The translations under genes were made by a program, and so were the position numbers. A stretch of 64,000 nucleotides of DNA, from assembly GCF_039523555.1 (NCBI RefSeq), contig NZ_BAAAFN010000015.1, positions 773,720-837,719 on the forward strand. Direction: 5' to 3'. Each line of letters starts with the position of its first letter. Within the stretch, counting starts at the first letter, position 1. The stretch comes from Castellaniella daejeonensis. GTDB taxonomy: Bacteria; Pseudomonadota; Gammaproteobacteria; Burkholderiales; Burkholderiaceae_B. Below are positions 39,918 to 48,391 of this stretch, piece after piece. The notes beneath the pieces were generated by a model that was not told where the DNA came from, did not search any database, and saw only the letters and a program-made list of their open reading frames with translations.

Positions 39918-40322
39918 ATGGAAACCGTCTTCACACGCATCCTGGCCGGCGAAATCCCGGCCGCCATCGTCCACAGGGACACCCGTGTCTTTGCCTTCAT
40001 GGACGCCGGGCAGTTGAACCCGGGCCATGTGCTGGTGGCGACTTGCGAGCCCCATGCCACCTTGCTCGACATGGACGAAGACCTGGCGGCCGAGCTGATG
40101 CGCCTGGCCCACCGCGTGGCGCGCGCCGTCCAGGATGCCTTCCGGCCCGAAGGCCTGACGCTGCTGCAGGCGAATCGTCCGGCGGGGTGGCAGACCGTGC
40201 CGCACGCCCACATCCATGTCCTGCCGCGCTACGAGAACGACGGCGTGGGCCTGATCTGGCCGCGCAAGGATCCCGGCATCGAAGTCCTGCGGGAATATGC
40301 CGCGCGTATCCGCCTGACTTGA
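39918..40322 (+). CDS. HIT family protein
   Basis: A 134-residue histidine-triad nucleotide-binding protein, which hydrolyses or transfers nucleotidyl groups. The triad VPHAHIHVLPR is close to the C-terminus. It starts METVFTRILAGEIPA, the usual beginning, and the frame reads upstream over dppF only as a shadow. It lies between dppF and a strong terminator, perhaps cotranscribed with the dpp operon without known functional link. Confidence 0.93.
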   Translation: METVFTRILAGEIPAAIVHRDTRVFAFMDAGQLNPGHVLVATCEPHATLLDMDEDLAAELMRLAHRVARAVQDAFRPEGLTLLQANRPAGWQTVPHAHIHVLPRYENDGVGLIWPRKDPGIEVLREYAARIRLT

Positions 40323-40360
40323 ATCCGGCATATCGGTCCAGATATTTTGAGCTTGAATCA

Positions 40361-40385
40361 ACGAGGCCTGCGGGCCTCGTTTTTC
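40361..40385 (+). terminator. Intrinsic terminator after the HIT gene
   Basis: ACGAGGCC-TGC-GGGCCTCGT stem followed directly by TTTTTC. Confidence 0.88.
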
Positions 40386-40389
40386 ATTG

Positions 40390-40463
40390 TGCGCCGCAAT
40401 ATTAAGGGTAAGCCATAACTGCTGTTTACCCTTAAGCGAAAACCCTGATTATATTGCGGCGCA
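40390..40463 (+). repeat. Nested inverted repeats upstream of the liv operon
   Basis: Outer arms TGCGCCGCAATAT (40390-40402) and ATATTGCGGCGCA (40451-40463) are perfect over 13 bases. Inside them, TTAAGGGTAA (40402-40411) and TTACCCTTAA (40426-40435) are perfect over 10 bases. A further ACCCT half-site is at 40442-40446. Confidence 0.85.
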
Positions 40464-40580
40464 TCATTTAACGTTCAAATAAATTGTCCCGTTTAATCAA
40501 ATAGATGGGATGCATTTCCGCCTGAAGCCTCAGGGTGTTATCCAGGGGGTGTCCTGTCCCCATCAATCCATGTCCGATTA

Positions 40581-40601
40581 GCGTAAGTTTTGCGTAAGTT
40601 T
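40581..40601 (+). repeat. 11-base-period tandem repeat GCGTAAGTTT
   Basis: GCGTAAGTTT occurs at 40581-40590 and 40592-40601, one helical turn apart, about 180 bases before the liv start codon. It could be a pair of regulator half-sites. Confidence 0.6.
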
Positions 40602-40780
40602 CAAATTTTACTAATAGCATCACGCAGAATTTCGGTCCTCAATAAACCCGGCCCGGAATTGGCTGCAGCAATAAAAACAAAGCTGTTCCACATAAAAATA
40701 AATCGCGGGGTTTTGCTGGAATTACTGTGTTTCAGCCGGGCGCATCCGGTGCCCGGGGCCACTCGACAGGAGACAAACCA

Positions 40781-42142
40781 ATGAAGGATAAAAAGACTTT
40801 GGGCCAAGCCATGCAGACGCAGGTCAAGCGCCGTTCCGTGCTGAAGGCAGGCGCGGCGGGCGTGGCGGGCGGCATGCTGCTGCCCGGTACCGCCCGGGTT
40901 GCGCTGGCCGATGACAAGAAGCCTCTGGGGGCCTGGCCCGCCGGCGCCGAAGGCGACTCCGTGTTCGTCGGCCTGACCGTCGACCTGACCGGTCCCTATT
41001 CGGCCCAGGGGGCGGAGCAGAAAAACGGCTACGAGCTGGCTGCAGAGCAGATCAACGCCGGGGCTCCCCAGGTCCAGAAGATCTCCCCTCTCCTCAAGAA
41101 GGGCATACTGGGCAAGAAGCTGGTGCTGGGTTCGGCCGACGCCGAAACCAAGCCCAACACCGGCGTGCAGGCGGCGACCCGCTTCATCCATGACAACAAG
41201 GCCATGATGATCGCCGGCAGCACCAGCAGCGCGGTGGCCATCGCGCTGCAGAAAGTCTGCAACCGCGAGCACACTCCGTACTTCACGGCCATCTCGGGTT
41301 CCAACGAAACGACCGGGGTGGATTGCCAGCGCTACGGCTTCCGCCTGTGCTATTTCGCCTACATGGCCTGCAAGGCCATCGCCCCCGTGGTCGCCAAGGA
41401 ACTCGGCAAGGACCGCAAGGCCGCCTACCTGACGCCGGACTACACCTACGGTCACACCACCACCCAATCGATGAAGGAATTCACCGAGAAGGAAGGCTGG
41501 AAGACGGTCACCAACCAGGTCCACCCGCTGGGCGCCAAGGACTACAGCTCCTATCTCATCAACATCGCCAACACCGATGCCGACGTCCTGGTGGTGGTGG
41601 CCTACGGCGCGGATGCGGCCAACGCCATCAAGCAGGCCAAGCAGTTCGGCCTGCTCGACAAGATGAAGATCGTCATCCCCTACATGTCCGCTTACCTGGA
41701 GAAGGAAGTCGGCGCCGACGTGATGCAGGGCGTCTATGCCGCGCAGGGCTTCTGGTGGACCATGGAAGACCACAATCCCGTCGCCAAGGACTTCGTCGAA
41801 GCCTACGAGAAGAAGTACGGCAGCAAGCCGCGTGACTCGGCCATGTACGCCTACCTGGCCCTGGTCCTGTGGGCCGACGCGGTCGAGCGCGCCAAGAGCT
41901 TCTACCCGGTCGACGTGGTCAAGGCCCTGGAAGCCGGCGAACTGCGCGACAGCCCGGTGGGCAAGGTCACGTTCCGTGCCGATGACCACCAGGGCATCGT
42001 CGACTTCCCGATCCTGCGCGGCAAGAAGCCTGCCGACATGAAGAACCCCGAGGATTTCTTCGAGGTCGTCCAGGTCGTCAGCGGCAAGGATGTTCTGCCC
42101 CCGGTCGGCCTGCTGGGCTGCAAGATGGGCGATTACGTCTAA
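40781..42142 (+). CDS. Branched-chain amino acid/urea-type ABC transporter substrate-binding protein
   Basis: A 453-residue type I periplasmic binding protein (Peripla_BP_6 / LivJ-like). The N-terminal leader has a twin-arginine stretch KRRSVLKAGAAGVAGG and an Ala-rich end near residue 44, so Tat export is likely. The mature part begins FVGLTVDLTGPYSAQGAEQKNGY-like (in parts: FVGLTVDLTGPYS, QGAEQKNGYELA). Family members bind Leu/Ile/Val, urea, amides or aromatic acids; the ligand is not deducible. It is the first gene of the operon, followed by a long hairpin before the permease genes. Confidence 0.88.
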   Translation: MKDKKTLGQAMQTQVKRRSVLKAGAAGVAGGMLLPGTARVALADDKKPLGAWPAGAEGDSVFVGLTVDLTGPYSAQGAEQKNGYELAAEQINAGAPQVQKISPLLKKGILGKKLVLGSADAETKPNTGVQAATRFIHDNKAMMIAGSTSSAVAIALQKVCNREHTPYFTAISGSNETTGVDCQRYGFRLCYFAYMACKAIAPVVAKELGKDRKAAYLTPDYTYGHTTTQSMKEFTEKEGWKTVTNQVHPLGAKDYSSYLINIANTDADVLVVVAYGADAANAIKQAKQFGLLDKMKIVIPYMSAYLEKEVGADVMQGVYAAQGFWWTMEDHNPVAKDFVEAYEKKYGSKPRDSAMYAYLALVLWADAVERAKSFYPVDVVKALEAGELRDSPVGKVTFRADDHQGIVDFPILRGKKPADMKNPEDFFEVVQVVSGKDVLPPVGLLGCKMGDYV

Positions 42143-42148
42143 GTGACT

Positions 42149-42189
42149 GTTTCCGGCCATTCCCCCGCTTCCGGGGGATGGCCGGAAAC
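42149..42189 (+). repeat. Long hairpin between binding-protein and permease genes
   Basis: GTTTCCGGCCAT (42149-42160) pairs perfectly with ATGGCCGGAAAC (42178-42189), extended by CCCCC/GGGGG around a small loop with one bulged T. No T-run follows, so it is more likely an mRNA-stabilising or attenuating structure than a full terminator. Confidence 0.8.
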
Positions 42190-42220
42190 AAGTTCGGGGA
42201 CTTTCACAGGAGGCAACTCG

Positions 42221-43096
42221 ATGCCGAGCATGTCTTTGTTTCTCTCGCAGCTATTCAACGGGCTGGCCACCGGCCTGTTGCTGGCGCTCATCAGTACGGG
42301 CCTGACGATCATTTACGGCACGCTCGGCGTCATCAATTTTGCTCACGGCGCTCTGTTCGTCGTGGGGGGCTACGCAGGGTATACCGTCTATGGTCTGACG
42401 GATTCCTTCGTGCTGGCGGTCGCCGGAGGTTCGGCGGTCGCACTGGCGTGCGGGCTGGTCATGGAACGCGGCCTGATGCGCAAATACTATAGCCGTCCGC
42501 CGGAAGACCAGATCCTGGTCACCTTCGGCATCAGCATCATCCTGGTCGAGATCGTGCGCGGCCTGTACGGCGGCGTCAGCCTGTCGGTCACGCCGCCCGA
42601 ATGGGGCCAGGGGGTCGCCCGCCTGGGCACCCTGATCTATCCGCTGTACCGGCTGGAAACCCTGGGCATCGCCGCGGCCACGCTGCTGCTGCTGTATTTC
42701 GTGCTGTACCGCACCAGTCTGGGGCTGATCGTGCGCGCCGGCATCGAGGACGCCCAGATGGTCAACGCGCTGGGCATCAACGTCAAGCGCACTTTCCTGC
42801 TGGTGTTCGGCATCGGCGCCATGGCGGCCGGCTTCGCGGGGGTGATCAATTCGCCCATCGTCGCGCTCACGCCGGACATGGGCTTCCGCTACCTGGTTGA
42901 TTCTTTCGTGGTGGTGGTGATCGGCGGGGTGGGCTCCTTCCCGGGGGCCATCATCGGCGGCATCATCGCCGGCGAGATCCTCAGCCTGACTTCAATGATC
43001 AATCCGCAGTATTCGGACGTGATGTTGTTCATCGCCATGGCGCTGGTACTGATCTTCCGACCGCAGGGCCTGATGGGACAGGAGGGACGGGAATGA
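42221..43096 (+). CDS. Branched-chain amino acid ABC transporter permease (LivH-like)
   Basis: A 291-residue inner-membrane permease with about eight helices. It has the LivH landmarks GLTIIYGTLGVINFAHGALF near residue 30 (in parts: GLTIIYGTLGV, INFAHGALF), ALGINVKRTF in the EAA-like loop, and IGGVGSFPGAIIGG. The ATG at 42221 follows CACAGGAGG; the frame is open to 42143 through the hairpin, which is not coding. It overlaps the next gene as ATGA. Confidence 0.93.
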   Translation: MPSMSLFLSQLFNGLATGLLLALISTGLTIIYGTLGVINFAHGALFVVGGYAGYTVYGLTDSFVLAVAGGSAVALACGLVMERGLMRKYYSRPPEDQILVTFGISIILVEIVRGLYGGVSLSVTPPEWGQGVARLGTLIYPLYRLETLGIAAATLLLLYFVLYRTSLGLIVRAGIEDAQMVNALGINVKRTFLLVFGIGAMAAGFAGVINSPIVALTPDMGFRYLVDSFVVVVIGGVGSFPGAIIGGIIAGEILSLTSMINPQYSDVMLFIAMALVLIFRPQGLMGQEGRE

Positions 43097-44982
43097 ACTC
43101 GGCTCAATCGACGACGGCAACGGCCGGCACCGGGGCTGCTGCACGGCAGCCGGCCTCTCACGACACGGGAGGCGCCATGCGCAGAAAACTTCCGGAAATG
43201 CTGGTGGGACTGGGCCTGCTGGCGGCACCTTTTGTCCTGCCGGCCCTGGGCATGAGCCCGGACCTGCTCACTCGCATCCTGATCTGGGGCCTGTTCGGCC
43301 TGGGTTTCGACCTGCTGTTCGGCTACACCGGCCTGCTGTCCTTCGGCCAGGCCGCCTTCTACGGCACGGGCGGCTTCGTCACGGCCTATCTGCTGACCGA
43401 CGGGGTGGTGCCCAACATGCTGGTGGCGCTGGTCATCGGCACGGTGGCGGCTGCCGTCATGGGCCTGGTCATCGGCTATCTCACCCTGCGGCGCACCGGC
43501 ATCTATTTCGCCATGAGCACGCTGGCCTTCGGCGAGATGTTCTATTTCATGGAGAACTCGGTCTTCAAGGACTACACCGGCGGTGAAAACGGCATCGCCG
43601 GCGTGCCGCCTCCGGAATTGTCCCTGGGCTTCATCGACATCCACATCTCCAGCGGCTGGCCCATGTACTGGTTCGTGGCGGTGATCTTCTTCCTGGGCTA
43701 CCTGATCGCCCGGCGCATCGTGCGCTCGCCGTTCGGCGCCGTGCTCAAGGCCATCCGGGGCAATCCCAAGCGCGCCACGGCGCTGGGGCATTCGATCCAG
43801 ACCTACAAGCTGATCGTGTTCGTCGTTGCCGCCGCCTACGGCGGCCTGGCCGGCGGCCTGCTGGGCCTGTTCCAGTCCTACATGCCGCCCGACGCCTTCG
43901 CGCTGGACACCTCGGCCCAGCTGGTCATCCAGACCGTGATGGGCGGGGCCGGCACGCTGCTGGGCCCGCTGCTGGGCGCCACCATCTGGCTCTATCTCTA
44001 CGAGGGCCTGCAGCAGGTGGGCAACCTGGGGCCCTACTGGAAGCTGATCCTGGGCGTGGTCTTCGTGATCCTGGTGACGGTGTTCCGCCATGGCGTGGCG
44101 GGGGCGCTGATCAGCCTGTTCCGCCGCCGTCGCAGCCTGCCGGCCGACATCGACGACACGGCCAGCACGCGGGTGGCCGGTTCCCTGGACATCGTGCCGC
44201 CCCTGTCCACGACCCGTCCCGGCGCCCCCGTCCTGGAAGCGCGTGGCGTCAGCAAGCACTACGGCGGCCTGAAGGCCAATTCCGACATCGACTTCACCCT
44301 GCGCGAAGGCGAACTGCACGGCGTGATCGGGCCGAACGGCGCCGGCAAGTCCACGTTCTTCGCCATGCTTGCGGGCGAACTGCCCACGACCACGGGCAAG
44401 GTCTTCTTCCGCGGCCAGGAAATCACCGGCATCGGCGTGACTTCCGTCTGCCAGCTGGGCATGAGCAAGAGCTACCAGATCAACCAGCTCTTCGAACACC
44501 TGACCGTGCGCCAGAACGTCATGATTCCGGTCCTGGCGCGGCTGCGCGGGCGTTTCCGCGGCGACCTGCTGAGCAACCTGCATTCCGAGCACCTGGATTC
44601 CCAGGTCAATGCGGCCATCGCCCTGGTGGAGCTCACCCACCACGCCGATACGCAGGTTTCGGAAATGTCCTACGGCGAGAAGCGGCGCCTGGAAATCGGC
44701 CTGGCGCTGGCCACGGGCGCCAACGTGCTGCTGTTCGACGAGCCCCTGGCAGGCCTTGGCCCCGAGGAGCGCGTCATGGTGGTGGCGCTGCTCAAGTCGA
44801 TCCGCCAGGGCCGCAGCATGGTGATCGTCGAGCACGACATGGACGCCATGTTCGAGCTGGCCGAACGCATTACGGTACTGTATGAAGGCCGCAAACTGGC
44901 CGAAGGCACGCCGGACGAAATCCGCCGGGATCCGTCGGTCCAGGCTGCCTACCTCGGAGGGATGGACGATGAGTCTGCTTGA
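43093..44982 (+). CDS. Fused LivM permease - LivG ATPase of a branched-chain amino acid-type ABC transporter
   Basis: A 629-residue natural fusion. Residues about 30-345 are a LivM-type permease with TGLLSFGQAAFYGTGGF, RRTGIYFAMSTLAFGEM and AAYGGLAGGL. A linker (about 345-375) leads into a LivG-type ATPase: Walker A GPNGAGKST near 417, QINQLFEHLTVRQNV, signature MSYGEKRRLEIGLAL, Walker B VLLFDEPLAGL, and the H-switch IVEHDMD. The frame is continuous with no stop or shift, so the join is genuine. It starts inside the livH stop and its end overlaps livF by 14 bases. Confidence 0.93.
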   Translation: MNSAQSTTATAGTGAAARQPASHDTGGAMRRKLPEMLVGLGLLAAPFVLPALGMSPDLLTRILIWGLFGLGFDLLFGYTGLLSFGQAAFYGTGGFVTAYLLTDGVVPNMLVALVIGTVAAAVMGLVIGYLTLRRTGIYFAMSTLAFGEMFYFMENSVFKDYTGGENGIAGVPPPELSLGFIDIHISSGWPMYWFVAVIFFLGYLIARRIVRSPFGAVLKAIRGNPKRATALGHSIQTYKLIVFVVAAAYGGLAGGLLGLFQSYMPPDAFALDTSAQLVIQTVMGGAGTLLGPLLGATIWLYLYEGLQQVGNLGPYWKLILGVVFVILVTVFRHGVAGALISLFRRRRSLPADIDDTASTRVAGSLDIVPPLSTTRPGAPVLEARGVSKHYGGLKANSDIDFTLREGELHGVIGPNGAGKSTFFAMLAGELPTTTGKVFFRGQEITGIGVTSVCQLGMSKSYQINQLFEHLTVRQNVMIPVLARLRGRFRGDLLSNLHSEHLDSQVNAAIALVELTHHADTQVSEMSYGEKRRLEIGLALATGANVLLFDEPLAGLGPEERVMVVALLKSIRQGRSMVIVEHDMDAMFELAERITVLYEGRKLAEGTPDEIRRDPSVQAAYLGGMDDESA

Positions 44983-45673
44983 AGTCGACAAGATCAACAG
45001 CTATTACGGTGATTCGCACATCCTCTTCGACGTCTCGATGCGGATCGAGGAACACGAAGTCGTGGCCCTGCTGGGCCGCAACGGGGCCGGCAAGAGCACC
45101 ACGATGAAGTCCCTGATGGGCATGGTCGAGGTCAAGTCCGGGGCGATCCGCCACCGGGGCGTGGAGATCCAGCACCTGCCGCCCTATGGGCGCGCGGCGC
45201 TGGGCATCCAGCTGGTGCCCGAGGAACGCCGTGTGTTCGGTTCGATCTCGGTCCAGGAAAACCTGCAGCTGGCAGCCATGACGGCAGCCAAGCCCAGGTC
45301 GCTGGATGAGATCTACGCGACCTTCCCGCGTCTGGCCGAACGCAAGCGCAACCGGGGCAAGCAGTTGTCCGGGGGCGAGCAGCAGATGCTGGCGATCGCG
45401 CGGGCCATGATCCGCAACGCCGACATCATCCTGCTGGACGAACCCTTCGAGGGGCTGGCCCCCCTGATCGTGCGCGATCTGCTGTCCGTGTGCCGCCAGC
45501 TGGCGGATGCCGGCCAGACGATCGTGATCGTGGAACAGAACGTGCGTGCCGCGCTGTCGCTGGCCGACCGCGCCTACATCGTCAACAACGGCCATGTGGT
45601 GTACGAGGGTACGCCCAAGGACCTGCACGAAAACGGTGAGATCATCGAACGCTATCTCGGCGTCAAGGCCTGA
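44969..45673 (+). CDS. Branched-chain amino acid ABC transporter ATPase (LivF-like)
   Basis: A 234-residue ATPase. Walker A is GRNGAGKSTT, the LVPEERRVFGSISVQENL segment is the LivF hallmark, and signature LSGGEQQMLAIARAM and Walker B IILLDEPFEGLAP follow. The ATG at 44969 lies eight bases after CGGAGGG and overlaps the fused gene by 14 bases; longer in-frame starts fall inside that gene. It is the last gene of the operon and is followed by a strong terminator. Confidence 0.95.
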   Translation: MSLLEVDKINSYYGDSHILFDVSMRIEEHEVVALLGRNGAGKSTTMKSLMGMVEVKSGAIRHRGVEIQHLPPYGRAALGIQLVPEERRVFGSISVQENLQLAAMTAAKPRSLDEIYATFPRLAERKRNRGKQLSGGEQQMLAIARAMIRNADIILLDEPFEGLAPLIVRDLLSVCRQLADAGQTIVIVEQNVRAALSLADRAYIVNNGHVVYEGTPKDLHENGEIIERYLGVKA

Positions 45674-45702
45674 CCGTATCCGTGTCCGGTCCGCCGGGCG
45701 AT

Positions 45703-45740
45703 TCCCGGGTTCCGCGCTTGCGCGGACCCGGGTTTTTTTC
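45703..45740 (+). terminator. Strong intrinsic terminator of the liv operon
   Basis: CCCGGG-T-TCCGCG pairs with CGCGGACCCGGG (one bulged T) around a CTT-type loop and is followed by seven T residues (45733-45739). It also lies at the end of the convergent EamA gene. Confidence 0.92.
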
Positions 45741-45748
45741 ATTCTTCG

Positions 45749-46624
45749 TCATCCGGGTGCGCGCCGCGCGAACACCAGCACGTTGCCCAGGATCACCAGC
45801 GCCAGCCCCGCCACGGCGTACGGCGTCCACCGGTATCCTTCGGCCACGGAGGATATGCTCAGGGCGACCACCGGGAACAGCACCGTGCAGTAGGCCGTGC
45901 GGGCCGGCCCGATGCGGCCCACCAGGGTCAGGTAGGCGGTGAACGCCACGACGGAGCCGAAGATGGCCAGGTATAGCAGCGCCCCCACGTAGGCAGGCGA
46001 GGGGTCGAAATCGAAAGGCTGGCCCGTCAGCACGCAGCCCGCCAGCAGGATCAGCGATCCGTACAGCATGCTGTAGGCGTTGCCCGTCAGCGGACCGATG
46101 CCGGCGCGCTGCTGGACCGACGACAGCATGTTGCCCGTGGAAAAGCACAGCGTGCCCAGCAGCGCCAGGCCCAGGCCGAGCAGCGTTTCATGGGTGGCGG
46201 CCTGGCCGGCCACTTCGGGCTGGAACAGCAGCGCCAGGCCGGCCAGCCCGAAGGCGCCGCCCAGCACGACGCGCGGCGCGATGCGCGTGCCGAACCACAG
46301 GCGCGTGTTCAGCGCGTTCCACAGGGTGGATGCGGAAAACACCACCGACACCAGGCCGCTGGAGATCCATTGCGTGGCGCTGTAGAAGCACAGGAAGTTC
46401 AGGCAGAACAGGCACAGCCCCTGGCCCAGGCACAGCAAGTGGCCGCGCCGGTCCAGCCGCTGCAGGCGGCCCAGTGCGATCAGGGCGACCAGCAGGACCG
46501 CCGAAGCCAGCCCGAAGCGGTAGAAGATCGACACCGGGATGGCAACCACGCCCAGTTGCAGCTTGATGGCGATCCAGGTGGAGCCCCAGATCAATACGGT
46601 CAGCAGATACAGGAATGCGTTCAT
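45749..46624 (-). CDS. EamA/DMT family exporter
   Basis: A 291-residue inner-membrane protein with ten predicted helices arranged as two EamA repeats. WGSTWIAIKLQLG at the N-terminus and the second-half segment GSVVAFTAYLTLVGRIGPARTAY (in parts: GSVVAFTAYLTL, VGRIGPARTAY) are family landmarks. Members export amino acids, metabolites or drugs; the substrate is unknown. It is transcribed divergently from an AraC regulator 176 bases away, which probably controls it. Confidence 0.88.
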   Translation of the reverse strand: MNAFLYLLTVLIWGSTWIAIKLQLGVVAIPVSIFYRFGLASAVLLVALIALGRLQRLDRRGHLLCLGQGLCLFCLNFLCFYSATQWISSGLVSVVFSASTLWNALNTRLWFGTRIAPRVVLGGAFGLAGLALLFQPEVAGQAATHETLLGLGLALLGTLCFSTGNMLSSVQQRAGIGPLTGNAYSMLYGSLILLAGCVLTGQPFDFDPSPAYVGALLYLAIFGSVVAFTAYLTLVGRIGPARTAYCTVLFPVVALSISSVAEGYRWTPYAVAGLALVILGNVLVFARRAPG

Positions 46625-46800
46625 GATGGCACTCGTCGTTGGAACGGGGCCCGGGCCTGGCCGGCGGGCCCCTGCAGGGTGGATCGGCGCCAGTCTAGAC
46701 GCGCCGCCGGTCTCCGGATTGCCTTTTCTTGCGCATTTTTCGGAACGGGCGGGCGGCGGCCCGCGCGCGGGGCGGCCGCTTGTCGTACGATGAGATCGTC

Positions 46801-47712
46801 ATGAACGAGTTCGTGCCGGCCCCGTCCGATTTCACCCTGTTCCACACGCTGCGCGATGCCCGCGTCCACCTGGATCGTGCCGCCGCGCTGGGCGATGGCC
46901 TGGCCGTGGCCCAATGGACCCGCGACCATCGGGCCGGCCGCGCCCTGGTGGACTACGATGCGCCCGGCCACCATACCCTGTCGCTGTACCTGCGGGGCGG
47001 CGAGACCTGCTTCCGGCTGGGCCACCACGGCCTGCACGGCGGGGCGGGCAAGTTCTGCGTGCTGCCCGACCTGCATCGTTCGCGCTGGAGCATGAACGAA
47101 GACGTGCGCTTCCTGCACCTGTACATCGCGCCCCGCCGCCTGGCGCGCGAAGCCGTCATGCGGCTGGACCGCGAGCCCCGCGAGCTGGAACTGCGCGACC
47201 GCACGTACATCCGGGATCCGTCCCTGGAGCAGGCGTGCCGCGCGCTGCTGGACGTGGACTGGCGCGTGCCGACCGGGCGGCTGGCCGCCAGTTCCGCCGC
47301 CGAGGCCGTGCTGCACCACCTGCTGGCGCAGAGCATCGGGCGTCGCGGCGATGCCGCCGGTTCGGGTGGGCTGGCGCCGGCCGTTCGGCGCCGGGTGCGG
47401 GACTACATCGACGCCCACCTGGGCGAGGCCCTGACGCTGGACGAACTGGCGAGGGTGGCGGCCCTGTCCACCTATCATTTTGCGCGCATGTTCCATGTTT
47501 CGTTCGGCGAGCCGCCCCATGCCTGGGTGCTGGGACGCCGGCTGGCGCATGCGCGCGCGCTTCTGGCCCGTTCCCCGGAAGACCTGGCCGGGGTGGCAAG
47601 GGCCTGCGGCTTCGGCAATGCCAGCCATCTCAGCCGCGCGTTCCTGCGGGCCACCGGCGTCACGCCCGGGCGGTACCGGGCCGCCGCGCGCGGCCAGGGT
47701 GTTACTCTATAG
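46801..47712 (+). CDS. AraC family transcriptional regulator
   Basis: A 303-residue DNA-binding protein. The N-terminal part is a cupin-like sensing domain with no clear ligand clue. The C-terminal AraC/XylS domain (about 203-300) has two helix-turn-helix units: LTLDELARVAALSTYHFARMFH (in parts: LTLDELARVAALS, TYHFARMF) and ARACGFGNASHLSRAF, ending in GVTPGRYR. The ATG at 46801 is chosen over the upstream in-frame 46729 because the cupin part starts there; neither has a strong ribosome site. It is divergent from the EamA exporter. Confidence 0.9.
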   Translation: MNEFVPAPSDFTLFHTLRDARVHLDRAAALGDGLAVAQWTRDHRAGRALVDYDAPGHHTLSLYLRGGETCFRLGHHGLHGGAGKFCVLPDLHRSRWSMNEDVRFLHLYIAPRRLAREAVMRLDREPRELELRDRTYIRDPSLEQACRALLDVDWRVPTGRLAASSAAEAVLHHLLAQSIGRRGDAAGSGGLAPAVRRRVRDYIDAHLGEALTLDELARVAALSTYHFARMFHVSFGEPPHAWVLGRRLAHARALLARSPEDLAGVARACGFGNASHLSRAFLRATGVTPGRYRAAARGQGVTL

Positions 47713-47743
47713 CCCGTTCCATTCCTTCCACGACGCTTTTCCC

Positions 47744-48391
47744 ATGGTTACCACTTCCGATGCCGCGCCTCTCGCAGATGGCGGCATCCTCCAGTATGTC
47801 GCTTCCAGCCAGCTGCCCACGCCCTGGGCGGTCTTCCGGATCCATGCCTTTGCCGAGCCCGCCACGGGCAAGGAACACGTGGCCCTGGCGCTGGGCGAGC
47901 CGTTCGGAGACGCGCCGGTGCTGGCGCGCATCCATTCCGAATGCCTGACGGGCGACGCGCTGTTCAGCCAGCGCTGCGATTGCGGGGCGCAGCTGGAAGC
48001 CGCGCTGCAGCGCATTGCCGAGGAAGGGCGGGGCATCCTGATGTACCTGCGCCAGGAAGGCCGCGGCATCGGGCTGCTGAACAAGATCCGCGCCTATCAG
48101 CTGCAGGATCAGGGCGCCGACACGGTCGAGGCCAACGAGCGCCTGGGATTCCCGGCCGACATGCGCCGCTACGATCTGTGCCGCCCCATGCTGGATCATT
48201 TCGGCGTGCGCAGCGTGCGCCTGATGACCAACAATCCGCGCAAGGAAAGCGTGCTGGCCGAGCTGGGCATCACGGTCGTCGAGCACATCCCGCTGCAGGT
48301 CAATCGCAATCCCTACAACGAGCAGTACCTGCGCACCAAGGCGCGCAAGCTGGGCCACCGATTCAAGGAGTACTTCGGCGAAGCGCCCTGA
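47744..48391 (+). CDS. ribA: GTP cyclohydrolase II
   Basis: Opens and deformylates GTP in the first step of riboflavin synthesis. The protein has 215 residues, the free-standing form without a RibB domain. The zinc cysteines are visible in HSECLTGDALFSQRCDCGAQL (in parts: HSECLTGD, SQRCDCGAQ), and the catalytic region is YLRQEGRGIGLLNKI. The ATG at 47744 lies 31 bases after the AraC gene; the upstream open frame is a shadow of that gene. Regulation is not apparent; no FMN riboswitch is seen in the short gap. Confidence 0.95.
   Translation: MVTTSDAAPLADGGILQYVASSQLPTPWAVFRIHAFAEPATGKEHVALALGEPFGDAPVLARIHSECLTGDALFSQRCDCGAQLEAALQRIAEEGRGILMYLRQEGRGIGLLNKIRAYQLQDQGADTVEANERLGFPADMRRYDLCRPMLDHFGVRSVRLMTNNPRKESVLAELGITVVEHIPLQVNRNPYNEQYLRTKARKLGHRFKEYFGEAP

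Larger units (their letters stand above)
40323..40780 (+). promoter_or_regulatory. 458-base AT-rich intergenic region upstream of the liv operon
   Basis: Visibly more AT-rich than its surroundings. It contains a terminator, nested perfect inverted repeats (40390-40463) and a tandem 11-base repeat (40581-40601), each listed separately, and then a ribosome binding site ACAGGAGAC before 40781. The promoter of the liv operon must be here; I cannot choose the hexamers. No credible small gene. Confidence 0.6.

Noticed and set aside
40386..40780. Sigma54 (-24/-12) promoter for the liv operon
   Set aside because: I looked for a TGGCAC-N5-TTGC type sequence because nitrogen-linked transporters often use one, and found none convincing.
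40590..40784. Plus-strand 64-codon frame upstream of the liv binding-protein gene
   Set aside because: It lies in the AT-rich regulatory region, lacks a ribosome binding site and runs into the true gene in another frame.
42889..44997. 702-codon minus-strand frame opposite the LivM-LivG fusion
   Set aside because: Shadow of an ABC transporter gene with clear Walker and permease motifs on the plus strand; no ribosome binding site or domain.
47713..47743. FMN riboswitch before ribA
   Set aside because: The gap to the AraC gene is only 31 bases, too short to hold the element, and no conserved RFN blocks are present.
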